64,000 bases of DNA from contig NW_008707617.1 of assembly GCF_000327385.1 (NCBI RefSeq), positions 3,529,613 through 3,593,612 on the forward strand. Reading direction: 5' to 3'. Under the pieces are notes generated by a model, which had not been told where the DNA came from, searched no databases, and was given only the letters and a program-made list of their open reading frames with translations. Of this stretch, positions 45,497 through 57,595 are shown piece by piece. The position numbers and the translations under genes were made by a program. Within the stretch, counting starts at the first letter, position 1. Every line of letters starts with the position of its first letter. The stretch is from Lottia gigantea (taxonomy: Eukaryota; Mollusca; Gastropoda; Lottiidae).

Positions 45497-46740
45497 AAAC
45501 TTTATCAGTTGGGATCTTTCTACATAAAACTACAATAACATATTTACAAAATGATAAACAACCAATAAGAAAGAAAATAAATGAATATTATGAATATGAA
45601 TGGTTGCGATAATAATGTGACTAACACAAACGATATTGAATTAATTGAGGTAATATTTTCCTTTGGTTATCAAAGATAAAGAGAAAATGTAGAACTATTA
45701 GTAACACAATTACATATTATGATCGCAATTCCCTTTTTAGTCCTGTCTTAAAACTCTCTTCATCATTAGATTGTTTAAGTATTTGAGGTAATGAATTCCA
45801 GAGTAAACTAGCCTTATATTTGAATGTTCTTTTCATGGCCTCAATCAAGAACTTGGGAAGATGTAATGAGTTTGTTTCCGAATGTAGAGAGAGAGTTATT
45901 GTAGAAATTGAAGATTGTAACCGAAAATAATTTTGAAAGTAATGAGGACACTTTCCGTTCATAATTTTGTCAGTAACCCAGTGTTGTATTTAATTTGTTG
46001 TTCAAGAGTTAGCCAATTTAATTGAGGAAATAAGTCTACCGATCTTGCATCATAGTTCGCGTTGAGGATACTGCGCGTTGTCCGTTTTTGTAGCTTAAAT
46101 ATGAAGTCAAGTTTATCACGGAAAGTTTTACCCCACACAATATTACATTAGTCTAAATGACAATATATAGGCATTATAAAATAATATTCGTGTTTCTACC
46201 GGTAGATTTATTTTAATTCTATTGAGAAGATATATTTTGATGACACAAACGAGTGAAGTTTTGCTATATGTTTTCCCCAGTCTAAGTGATCATCTATCGT
46301 AATTCCGAGTAAAATACCTTCCGAGACATTGTCCAACTTCTGGTCACCAATTGAAAGAGAAAGGTAACTTTTAGTTTTTTTTTTGCGTTGATAACCATGA
46401 TTATCATAGCACCATTGGCTGGTAATGTTTATGTTCACTTGAAGACAGCTTTGAATGTAGTCTATTTTTTTATCAGAAAAAATGTATAGTAGTATCAACA
46501 GCAAATATTTCGGGAATGACATTTTTAGAATAAATTGGAAGATCATTTATGAAGATAAGAAACAAAAGTGGTCCAAGGATAGATTCCTGTGGAACAACAA
46601 ATTTTATGGATTGAAAATTACCTAGACAGACTGTGATGGGGCTAAACCTTTTCGGACGTTTCTTGTAGAAACCAACATTTTAACTAAAATTAATTTTGGC
46701 TCTGGAAATGGTATCCGTTACATGGGAAAAGTTAATTTTA
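45464..46740 (-). mobile_element. degenerate LINE fragment with a (TAA)n tail
   Basis: The minus strand shows remains of a reverse transcriptase: a block reading [18 protein letters not shown], then IFAVDTT where active elements have FADDT, and the C-terminal block MKRTFKYKASLLWNSLP (45962-45717). The 3' end is a simple-repeat tail, seen as (ATA)n at 45466-45495 on the plus strand, a tail type known from CR1/L2-like LINEs. Several frameshifts and stops separate the pieces, and the 5' half is missing. It is older than the LINE at 39868-41455 and from a different family, judging by tail and sequence. Confidence 0.82.
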
Positions 46741-47299
46741 TATAATTCAACCAATCAAATTTCCAAACTTTTGTAAAAACTAAAGCGTATCATTTTAAAC
46801 TTTTTATTTTGGATAAAATGAATACTGGATGTATAAATCTGGCAAATTTTAAAGCGATCTTTCAATAAATCAAATATTCCATAATTCAGGATGGAGTCAG
46901 TCCCCAAAACAACTGGATAAATTCTGGATTTCTACGATATGGTCATGAAATAAAATTGTAGTTCACTTCAAAATCACCCGTCATTGTTTGTAGATAGGTT
47001 CGAGGCTTCTTTGAAATAATTTAGAAAACTTTGCAAACTGCTTCCCTGATCTTAGTTTTTTAAACATATAAATATACTACGTTTTAAGAAAAATTTTTTT
47101 TAAAAATATCTGATTTTCTTTTTTTTTTTCATTCAAGCTTTATGAAAATGAAGCCGAAGAGGCTACTGTTTGTTCACCATTGTTTAACCTATAACTAACA
47201 AATGGTACGCCCAGTTCCCTGATAAATTTTCAGTGTTTCAAGATAGATCACCAATCTGTGTCAAATCGTACCTTTATAACAAAACACTAATATATAAAC
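46741..47299. other. noncoding, repeat-derived spacer
   Basis: No coding sequence was recognised. A segment at 47147-47200 (GAAGAGGCTACTGTTTGTTC) has relatives at 48400-48430 and 48448-48510, so part of it is probably repetitive. Confidence 0.4.
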
Positions 47300-47925
47300 T
47301 TTATTTGGCACTACGGGACTACACAATGTAAATATGAAATTACATAATTGAATAATGAATAATGGAAGGGTGAAACCCTTGATAAATTGTGAACAGATGA
47401 TCAAAGCAGAAAAGAACATCTCATTAATAAACTAAAATTTAAACCCCTACTACTTTGGGGTAGAATAGTAGAATGAAATTATACTATAAAAGGCCAAAAT
47501 AAACAAATGTAAGCATTTGTGTAGTCCCCAAAGTAGTTAAAGTGGATGGTTGTAGGATTTTAATCTGATTATTCAGGAAATGAGATGAAGAGCATTCCTG
47601 ATTGTAAATCTGGTCTAATCTAACGTCTGTAACAATCAGATGACCATCTTCCTAAAAGTTTGATCATTTGATCTTGAACTTGACTACGAGCAGCAGATGT
47701 AGCGGCTCCTATTCTGAAAGAATGGTCATTATATAAATAATGATTAAAACCTAAATATTCCAAAAGAGAATGCAAATGATTAATGAAATAAATTCGAGTA
47801 ACAGCCTTGCCATCTTCAGTGAGAAATAATGGATCTAAATTGTAGAAATATCCATTACGGACAGAAATGTAATTAATAAGTTGAGAAACCGGACAAATTG
47901 ATGAATTATTAGGGAACAATGTTAT
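47300..47925 (-). mobile_element. tyrosine-recombinase retrotransposon fossil (DIRS-like)
   Basis: The minus-strand stretch 47919-47620 encodes the C-terminal part of a tyrosine recombinase of the type found in DIRS and Ngaro elements, with the HxxR box (HSFRIGAA) and the final tyrosine region (LGRWSSDCY). Downstream, at 47300-47550, short inverted segments (ACGGGACTACACAA and TTGTGTAGTCCCC) suit the inverted terminal and internal complementary repeats of DIRS elements. Only this end of the element remains; it is broken and old. A Crypton origin is the alternative. Confidence 0.65.
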
Positions 47926-48177
47926 ATAAACTCCTTTATTAAAATAGTCCGATTAGAATTCTTTAAACGTAATGTTATATATTCTGGATATAACAATATA
48001 TCTCAAATAGATAAGTGCTTTTAGTCAAGATGGCAGAAGACAAGACTGATCACGTGACTATTTGCGCGCGATTAGCAGACGATGCTATTGCCGTTTAAGT
48101 TATAAATCACTCCTATATACATAGGATTCAAAAAAATCTATTTTGTCATAGATATCGTTGATTACTGGCGCGTTTAT

Positions 48178-48390
48178 ACTAAGTCAAGGGCAATTCCTCA
48201 CAAACCGTTCATCGAAAAATCGTCAACTTTGAACTTGACCAAGATCTCATGAATATAAATGATCACACCAAACTTCAATAAAATCAGATAGGAACTGTAA
48301 TCTTTATCGGGTTCACATTGTGGACGGATCGACGGAGGGACAGGGACACGGACAATATATAAACACATTATATAATGTGGGCGGATAAAA
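48178..48390 (-). repeat. single-unit copy of the hairpin-head / satellite family
   Basis: On the minus strand the copy opens with CCGCCCACATT and a perfect 16-bp palindrome (CACATTATATAATGTG, 48364-48379). The head with TTGTCCGTGTCCCTGTCCC follows, then one body unit (GTTTGGTGTGATCATT, GATCTTGGTCAAGTTC, CGATGAACGGTTTGTGAG, AATTGCCCTTGAC). This body is the unit amplified at 13310-15460. The family is therefore dispersed, in both orientations. Confidence 0.85.
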
Positions 48391-49146
48391 ATGAAAACTG
48401 AAGAAGCTAGGCCTACTTTTTGTTCATAATTGATAAATCGAACTACCAAGTTTTATGAAAAAAAAAAACCAAACAAGCTGCTGTTTGCTCACTATTCAAG
48501 ATCATAGCTGTTAAAACTGCATTGAGAGCGTATTTGCATCCATTTCTTTTGCGTTTATATTTGCTGTAGATTAACTCGTATTTTTAACAAGTTTCGTTTA
48601 TTGAACTTCGCCAAATCTTCACAAAGTGTGGATTTTGTTTGGAAAGTACATAATTTTTATATGATTTAAAGATGGTAGTACGGTCTATGAACCGTAGCAA
48701 ATATTGCACCAGTAGCGACATGGGGCAAGTCCAACTCGCGTCTAAAATTAGTTACTACCATACTGTTCATACTGCCCATAACATAACAGGATCCTTATAT
48801 TACCCGATAAATAAAAAAAAAACTTTATCCATGAATATACAATTAACTATTTAAAAACCCAAGATTAACTGATATAGACTAATATTGACCTTTTCGAGAA
48901 CTTAAATTTTATATTCATTCCAAGACGTAGTATCACTTAAAATTGTAACGATAAATCGTATTGACTGTTCTGATAAAACTGATACAGTCTTGCTTGTTAT
49001 ACCCTGCTTGGGCGGTATTTTAACTGGTCGTGTTTCCATGCAGATGGGATTGAACTGGTTCAGGGTTGTTGACTCACAACAGAATTTGTTAGAAAATTCC
49101 AAATGTTTGTTATTCTGACAAAGGCAGTTTTTTTGCTGACATCCAA
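48391..49146. other. noncoding DNA
   Basis: No exon or family match was found. It begins with two related short segments (48400-48430 and 48448-48510) that resemble 47147-47200. Confidence 0.4.
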
Positions 49147-50700
49147 TCATACTTTTTGTTTCTTTAGTTTTTTGTTGTTGCACCTGGTTCTTGTTTCACT
49201 TGAGTAAGTTAATGGATTATCGTTTACAAAGTTGTATTTACCAAGAGTTGGTAGGTCTAGAAGTCTAAGTCTTTCTGGATATAGCAAACGTTTCAGATTT
49301 CTATGTATTTTCAGTGCACGCCTTTGGACATTTTCGATACCTATTACATCCTTCTTCAATATTAGGTACCAAACTGTTACTGCGTATTTTCTATATGTGG
49401 TCTGATTAGGGAACAGGAACATCTCTTTTTCTAGATTGGTAAATGTTCGTTTTATCATTCACAGGGGTCTTTTTGATATTATCTGCAATACGGGTTGTGA
49501 ACTTCAGGTTATCTTGAAATACTATTCCAAAGTCCTTTTCTTGGAATTCTAGATTAAGAAGTCGGTTTTGGTTTTTGTAATATTGGTGTTTCGGGTTGTT
49601 GAATCCAAAGTGGGCTGACTTGCATTTATCAATGTTGAACGACATCATCCATTTGTTTGTCCAGTCTACTAGGTTGTTAAAATCTGATTGGAGATTGACG
49701 ATGTCAAATTGCTGTCCACTATGTCCCATAAGCTGTGTATCGTCTGCAAATAGTTTGATGACTACTTTGACAATTGATGGTACATCGTTTATAATATATA
49801 GGAGGAAAAATATTGGGCCTAGGACACTACCCTGAGGGACACTACTATAAACACTACTCTTTGTCTTCTGTTGGTTAGGAAGTTTTCTGCCCACCAGATA
49901 TATACCCATTTTGCATTTTGATGATTAGTCTCTTATGTGGTACCTTGTCGAACGCTTTCTGGAAGTCCAAGTAGATTGCATTTATGGGTAGGTCTATGGC
50001 AGAATCTATATTTCTGTTAAGTAGTCCAGTACTTCAAGAAGTTGAGTGGTTGTTGAAGGACCATATCTGAATCTCTCATTAGAGATTTCATTGACTTGAC
50101 CAATATACTAGTGAGGCTGACAGGTCTATAACTGTTTGATTTTGGATTTGCACCCCTTCTTGAAAATTGGAATGACGTTATCCTCCTTCTATTTAGTTGG
50201 TACTATTCTTTCATGCAAAGACCTTTTGAAAAGTGTTGACAGGAGCAAGCCAATGACTAGTGATTTTTCTTTCAATACTTTTGGCTGGAAATCATCTGGA
50301 CCAGGTGACTTTGAGTAATCGAGATCCCATGGCTGTTTAGTGACCATCTCGGCTGTTATAATAATCTCCTCAAGTTTGGTTAGTGGTTGCTGATCATTGG
50401 GTGAAGGTAGATTTAATTTATTTTCTTATAGCGTGAAAGTCGAGCTGAAGAAATTCAATGGAAATTCTTTTGGGCTATTCACTGTGTTTTGGTAGCCAGA
50501 TGTCTGGAGACTTTATATACTTCATAATTAGGCTATACTGAGTCTTGTTTCGGCAGTAATTGTACCAGGTCTTTCTCTTCTTCTTTAAAGCTAAAGTTAC
50601 TTCGGGGTCAACTATAGTTTCTTGCTTCTTCTTTTGTTGCCTAGGTTTGTTAAATATATTAACTTTTCTATGTTTTCCTCGAGGATATTCTTAAATGTTT
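49147..50700 (-). mobile_element. broken LINE with reverse-transcriptase domain
   Basis: Read on the minus strand from about 50600, a linker (KKKRKTWYNYC) leads into reverse-transcriptase blocks in the family order. These are SKSPGPDDF near 50300, VIPIFKKG and RPVSLTSI near 50100-50160, [10 protein letters not shown] near 49840, and the catalytic FADDTQL near 49745. NKWMMSFNIDKCK and the C-terminal ENVQRRALKIHRNLK, LLYPERLRLLDLPTL follow near 49300. This layout is typical of CR1/L2-like LINEs. At least four frameshifts or stops interrupt it. No clear 3' tail was seen, and the endonuclease region beyond about 50700 is not recognisable, though diverged sequence may continue to about 51360. It is a third LINE lineage on the same strand. 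Confidence 0.85.
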
Positions 50701-52211
50701 TCCAAGTATTTTCTGCATCTTGGTCAGGTAATTTATCTTCTCAATTTTTGCAGATAAGTTCTTTCTCATGTCCTCATAGTTGCCTTTAACTTAGCCACAG
50801 TTACTCTACTTTTCATCTACTGTTGTTATCGTATGATTTATTTTATCCTTTTCTTCTAGTATCTGTAGCGTCAACTGGAGGATTCGTTTTTGGATGATTT
50901 GATGTTAGTTGTAATAGCATAACATGATCCCTCTTCCCGATTGGTGGTAAAGTCATTAGGTTTGCGATCATGTATTCGTATTTATTGAAAATTAAGTACA
51001 ATACTGATGATGTGAATCTTGTTTGGTTTGGATGTGTGCTGGCTTAGGAAATTATCAACACTTGGCGGTATGGTAGATTGACAAGACCGGGCATTTTCAC
51101 TACGAGCAAACGTTCACTAGACTTGATTTTGACCTTGTAAGTGAATTTTTCGGACTATTTTGCAGTCTTATCAGATGATGATGAATGAAATTGATAATAT
51201 AGGGGACCTACAGCTACTGTTGCGATATTTCCTTGTCGATTGTCGAACTTGCTCCGTCCATGAAGTGGTTTAAATCTCTTTTGTTGGTGTAGGTTCGGCC
51301 ACTTTGACTTTTTCACTTCCTCGATGTATTTCTCTTTGACCACTGACAATAAGTACAAAAGAGAGACTTCAGGGTCTTTTTCTTTCTGGCATGTTTATAG
51401 AGAGATTTAATCAAATGATTTTCATACACAGAAAATTTTCTGATAAGTGGCCGAACTAGCCTAATTGGTTACGAATTCTCAAACATAAATTCACGTTACT
51501 GGGCTGACCGAGTCTATCAAATAATGGATTAACCTCCCTTTAAATGCAATCGACAAATTAATTTACATTTCCAATATTTGCATATTTTACACAAATAGTA
51601 AGTTATCAGTAAATCATTCATATCTGTGTATATATGGATAATTAAGGTAAAAGGTACAAATTTGATTACTAGTTATCAATTAGTAGGCCTGGTGGCACAA
51701 GTTGAGTTTGCAACTATTGTCTATAGGCATAGGATAGCCATAGCCGGCATAGGCCTACTCTGTACAGCCTATGATGATAAAGAAAGGGGCACTTCCTATG
51801 TATTTACCCTAGTCTCAGAAATGGGAATTGTTTAGCTAAGCTAAATACTGTTTACACATACAGCTTACCATTGCATCCATCTCCACATTGGCACTTCATT
51901 TCCAAATTTGACCTATTTGCCTCTGCTTCCTGTTTTTACTTTTCAGTTTTTTCAGTCACTGCAAAGTTGTAAAAAAGTGATATTTGAAAGATTTTAATGA
52001 AATTCAGTACGGTACGTTTAAGCTTTAATGGCTAATATTCACTAAACACTAAAAATATCACTTATGTACTATACAGCATTGATGGAACCACCGAACATGC
52101 CAATTCATAATGGCAATTAATGGAACCATGAAATATTTTGAAACAGTATTTGGTACTGCTTAATGATTTTTAGCCTATAGATCTATTTATTATTCTGGTA
52201 ATTTTTTTCAG
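50701..52211. other. noncoding DNA upstream of the RUN-domain gene
   Basis: The left part may be eroded LINE sequence. A 35-bp stretch at 51803-51837 is shared in inverted orientation with 3688-3722. The right end should include the promoter or first intron of the gene at 52256. No specific promoter element is recognised. Confidence 0.4.
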
Positions 52212-52255
52212 AGACAGATATAGACAAAATTTGTAGTAAGTGAGGAAATGAAAAT

Positions 52256-55200
52256 ATGTCTGTAACTCATCCATTATTGAAAATTTTGAAAGGTAAGTGA
52301 CAAAAATTATCAATTATAACATCTTTTTGTAAAAATTTTACATAACCTTAATTAGATAAGATGATTTAAGTTTAAGATTGAAGTTGAAAAAGCTTATCTT
52401 ATGTTAACTCAAATGGAAGTGATTTGACATATTGACAATTTTCATAAAAGGGTAGAATGATATAGTTCCTAACCAATAAAACATATTTTGAAGAGTCATT
52501 TTAAAAGGAAATCCAGCAATACAAAGTCTAATGGCAAACAAATATGTTTTTATTACAGCTAATATTTTGGAATTGTATACAGAAGAACGAGTTATTCATG
52601 ATTATAATCTAAATTTAGCACCATTTTGTAGAAGACTAGAAGACATCTTTACTCTTGGACTGAAGAGTAAGCGACACTTAAGATGATATATTTGTGTTAT
52701 AAAGATTGAACTATATAAGATAATAATCGAATGCAAGTTGTAACACAAGATCATGATTTAAATACTTTTTACTTCAAAGAAAATACATCAATTATTTTTT
52801 TTAAGATACTGTTTTTAATTAGATTTCTGTTTTATAGATGGAAACAATTGGTTTGGTAAACCTAGTTATTGGGCATGGATAAACAAGTTACCACAACAGT
52901 AAGTTATTTCTTATAGCACTCTCATAGTAAAGCCCAGAAACGTAACTTACAAAAATTTTTCCACTGTCATGTTGGTTTGTGAACATTTCAATCTGAAATA
53001 CTCCTAACATGCAGACAAATTTGAAAAATTATTTGTCTCCTTTTTCTAGGTTTTACCTGCAAAATTCTAATCAACCAAAGCTTATTTTGAATGGAAAGTA
53101 GTTGAATCTCTTAGTTTGCCACTGTCTCAAAGAAGAAATGACAAATGAGGTTATGGTTGGGCACATGGTGTGTGATCAAAGGTGATTTCAAAAATGATCT
53201 AAAAATGTTTGAGTAATTTGTTATTCTTTTTCTTTCAGAAGAAATCCATCATTTGATCATACTGTACATTTTGTTAAAGATTGTTTAAAGGTAAGCCATC
53301 TAAACATTAATCTGCTGTCTTTCAGATTACTAAAGTTAATTAATATCTATTCCAAGAATTTTGCTTCATATGAGTAACATGTTTGAAGCCATAGACAAAA
53401 AACTTTATTAACCTTCTGATTTTAATAAGTGAGACTTGAATCCCAAATTGTCAAATTGTGATTTGTTTCAGACATCAACTGTAGATGGTAAGGGAAGATT
53501 ATTTCTACGAGCAGCTTTAGTGAAAAAGAATTTAGATATAGTGATTGCATTAGTCAAAGAGAATCCAGTTTTGTTAGAGGTAATAATACATCTTCTTACT
53601 ACAAAATTGATTGATGCCTATAATCAGATGCTGACAATAAGAATTTTGAAAACAGATTAGGTGGAAGTCAAAGTCTCCTTACTTGCACGTGCATATTAGA
53701 CATTTTTACTGTGTAAAGAAGCCCCACATTGATGGATTATATTTTCTGTTGTCAACATAGTATTTTATAGTTCATAAAATGATGGTAGTCAGAATTTTTA
53801 AAAAAAAATCTCATATCTTTAGCATATAGCATTTTTGCAAGACCATTTTGTATGATGTAATGTTATTTACACAGTGGTGGCGCTAGCCTCCTGAAACTGA
53901 AGGTACAAATGAGGGGGGGGGGGAGGGGGGGCAGACTGACTTAATAGGGGAACAACCATCAGTTTTCAGATTTAAAATGTGACAGCTCTAGTCAAAACCT
54001 CCAACTGAGAGAGAATTTTTGAAAAATAGAATTGATGTTGTGCTTTCTGAAACGTATTTGATTTTTTTAAAAGTATATTTCTAAATTAGTTACAAATGAA
54101 GTGCAATTGGGGGGTACAAACCAATTTTCTAGTAATTTCCCTGTACCCCTAATGGTGCCGCCACTACATTTACATTCAACATGTTTCCTTTAAACAGGAC
54201 AAGACGGAAACTAATGAAACATACTTGAGTTAAGGAATCCCCTTCCATGTAAATTTATATGACACTGTAAATATATAGCAATACTTAATTTTTGACTTAA
54301 GCACATGAAGAGATTTTTATTATTTTCAGACATGGTATGAAAGAGATTCAATAATTGGTAATGAAATATTATCAGGTAGATATTTAGATTCTATTGTCAG
54401 CTATATTATCACACATTCATGAGCATGTCAGAACAAAAACTATGTTTGTGTTCAATTAAGCCTACTACTTGAGCCACCCTAAATACTCTCTCACTAAGCC
54501 TGCATGCCTGAATATGTGCTTTCATAACATTACTTAAGCACAATGTTACAACCTAAAATACCAATATGAGAAGTGTTTACAAGCATATGTGCAAAATATA
54601 TTTTGACAGATGAATTTATAAATTGGGATTGTCAAACTAGTTCTTTCTGTTGAAAACATTCCTTAAAATACTGTAGATTCAAAGTTTCTGGTTTGGAACA
54701 AGAACTGACCCAAGACTAAAAGTTCAAGGAGATGATTTATCATAATAATGTGTTTTGTAATTATTTTTAGAAATTTTCATATCATTATTGGAACAAGTGA
54801 AGACAATAACTTTCAGTTTGAATTTAAAGGTAAGTCTTGATAAACTATTATATATTCAGCAGTATTCATATCATTAGGTATTATCCTATCATAGGCATTA
54901 TCTTCTCAGAGGCATTATCTTTAGTGTTACCTTGTTAACTAAGGAAAATAATGTCCTTTCCTTGAGAAAATTACAGGTACATTGTATATGGATATTGCAG
55001 TACTGTGTTATCTAATGAAAACTCTTAATTAAAAGGTTTGTTTATTGAGGAGAAGGAAAGTTATCATTATACTGTTTATTTAGAATGCTAGTTATTTAGA
55101 TGTAACTTGGGATATACCAGTGTATAAAGATTATGAATTTGTTCCCTGTGAAGCTCTTGGCATACATTTCATGTAAGTTATTATGACTGTTGTTTAATCA

Positions 55201-57558
55201 AAATTTATGAGTGAATGCTACCTTAGATGATATTCTTTTTTAAGCATGAAAAGTGTTATGACATTACATCCAATATCATCAAATTTTAAACAGTCATGTG
55301 TATGCATTTTAGTCATATATGATACTGAGTTGAGTGATTATTTTTCTTCATTTATTACAGAGAGGTTGAAGGTCATATGATTGTACTGTCAGTTGATAAA
55401 GGTAGTGTAGCAGCAGAAGATGTAAGTTACTCAATCAGTATTTCAAATCATTGCAATATATCTGATACACACATTATACTAACAAATATAAACAAGAGCC
55501 ACTCGTGGCACAGAGTGGGACTTTGCAAATGTTGCAAAATGCAAAAGACCCTGAAAAAATCAACCTTCGACGATAATTAGATCAAGCGCAAGAACAGTGT
55601 AAAGTTGATAAATTTTCATTTTTTAGAAGATTCTAATACCGGAAGTGGACGTCAGACCTCACAAATGAAAGTATCAGCAGATAGCCAAGGTCAATGACCT
55701 TTAATCCTGTAAAGGAGAAGGTCTAAAAAGGTCAAGATCAAGAGATATACGCCATTAAAATTTCAAATTGCACACGACTATAAAACCGGAAGTTGACATA
55801 GGACAGCAAATATAAAAGTATAAATAGATAGCCAATGCCAATGACGTTTGATCCTACAAAGGTCAAGGTCAACAAAGGTCAAGGTCAAAAATTGAAAATT
55901 TTGAATTTCCAAAACCTGTTCCTTTTTTTGAACTATGAAGCGGAAACAACCAAAATTCTAAGACAAAGTGGCTCAAAATATGAGGTAATTGTGTAAAAAG
56001 TTCCATTTTGAACAAATGTATACTTTGCGAGTTATGCCCCTGGCCAAAAATGTCAATAATGAGTAATTTAACCCGGAAGTGCCACGCCCAACTCAATTTT
56101 TTATGCATAGGGTAATAGATATTCCAAATGTTATGTTGTGTTTTAAATTTCAAGCTTCTACATTATTCAGGTCAAAAGATATAGGTCAACAAATGTCAAT
56201 AAATGTCAAAATCGAAAAATGAAAATATCCAAATGTTAAAACCCGTTCCTTTTTTGGAACTATAAAGCTGAAACAACTGAGCTGTTAACACAAACTGGCC
56301 AAAAGGATGAGGTAATTGTGTGCAAAGCCTCTTTTTGAACAAACGTATCCTATGCGAGTTATGCCCCAGCCCCAAAATGTAAACAATTAGTAATTCAACC
56401 CAGGATGTGCCACGCCCACCCCAATTTTTTTGCCATAGGTGAATTCATATTCAAAGTGTCTAGTTGTATTCCAAATATCAAGGTTCTCCATAAAATAGGT
56501 CATAAGATATACATACACCAAGATCAAAAAGACACAAATATGGTAAAACAAAACTCAAATTTGAAAAAATCACGAATTTCAATTTTGCTTTAAAAAAGCA
56601 ATTGTTCTATATCTATGTAAAGTGCATGAGAAGAACATTAGGAAACCGAAATTTTAGGTTAATTAGGTCATGTGTTAGAGCAGTCCAAAGTTGCGAATTT
56701 GGCTTTTTACGGATAGCTATAAAACCGGAAGTAGATGTCTGGAGTCAAAGGTCAAAGTATCAAATTATAGCCAAGGTCAATGACCTTTGACCCTATAAAG
56801 GTCAAGGTCATCAAAGGTCAAGGTCACGAGATACAAGCCTTCAAAAATTGAAAAAATTCGACCAGAAGTTGCAAAAAAGCAAAAGTCAAATTCAAAAATC
56901 CATTTCCAACATTTTTGTAGCCATCGACTAAAGTATACACCAACATAAAAATTTGACCAATCCCATTCTCCCCCGAAGCCCCATTTTGAGTTTTATGAAA
57001 AAGTATCAAATCAAGATGGCGGCCGAAGTATTTTTTTCGGACTTAATTTTATTTTAAAATCGGCCATAGAATTAAGATTAATAACGATATACATAATTTC
57101 GTTGAAATATTTCAATCACACCGGAAGTGAAAATCGATTTTCCACTTTAACCGGAAGTGACGCAAAAATTTTGAATACGTCAAATGGTTTACATTAGTGA
57201 CATGCATCTTTTATCAAAATTTCAGATTAATCCGAAAAAAACTGAAAAATGGTCCAAAAATTTCGAAAATCGGCTGAAAAATGTCTGCGACAAATTTTCA
57301 AATTTTCAAATTTTGAAACTGCTATTCTTTCAGATTTTAACAGTAGATTCCAAAAATGCAAACCCAAAGAAAATCGACCGAAAAATACGACTTCTAGAGC
57401 CGATTATCAATTCTTGCACATATTGAACTGTGGCACTTCCGGTTTTGCAAAAAGATCCAAAATATATTTATGCACATCGTCGCCTATATCTAAGGTTCGT
57501 GAATGTTGAATGGTTGCTGCAACTATTGTAGTCTAAGCTCAGGAAGGTGTGTAAATTT

Positions 57559-57595
<37 letters not shown>

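Noticed and set aside
55377-55580. 67-codon frame beginning in exon 9 of the RUN-domain gene
   Set aside because: Only its first part is exon; the rest reads through the donor at 55422 into the intron.
56405-57509. Several 60-90 codon frames in the intronic repeat
   Set aside because: Composition is repeat-derived, with no family similarity and no conserved frame between the repeated paragraphs.
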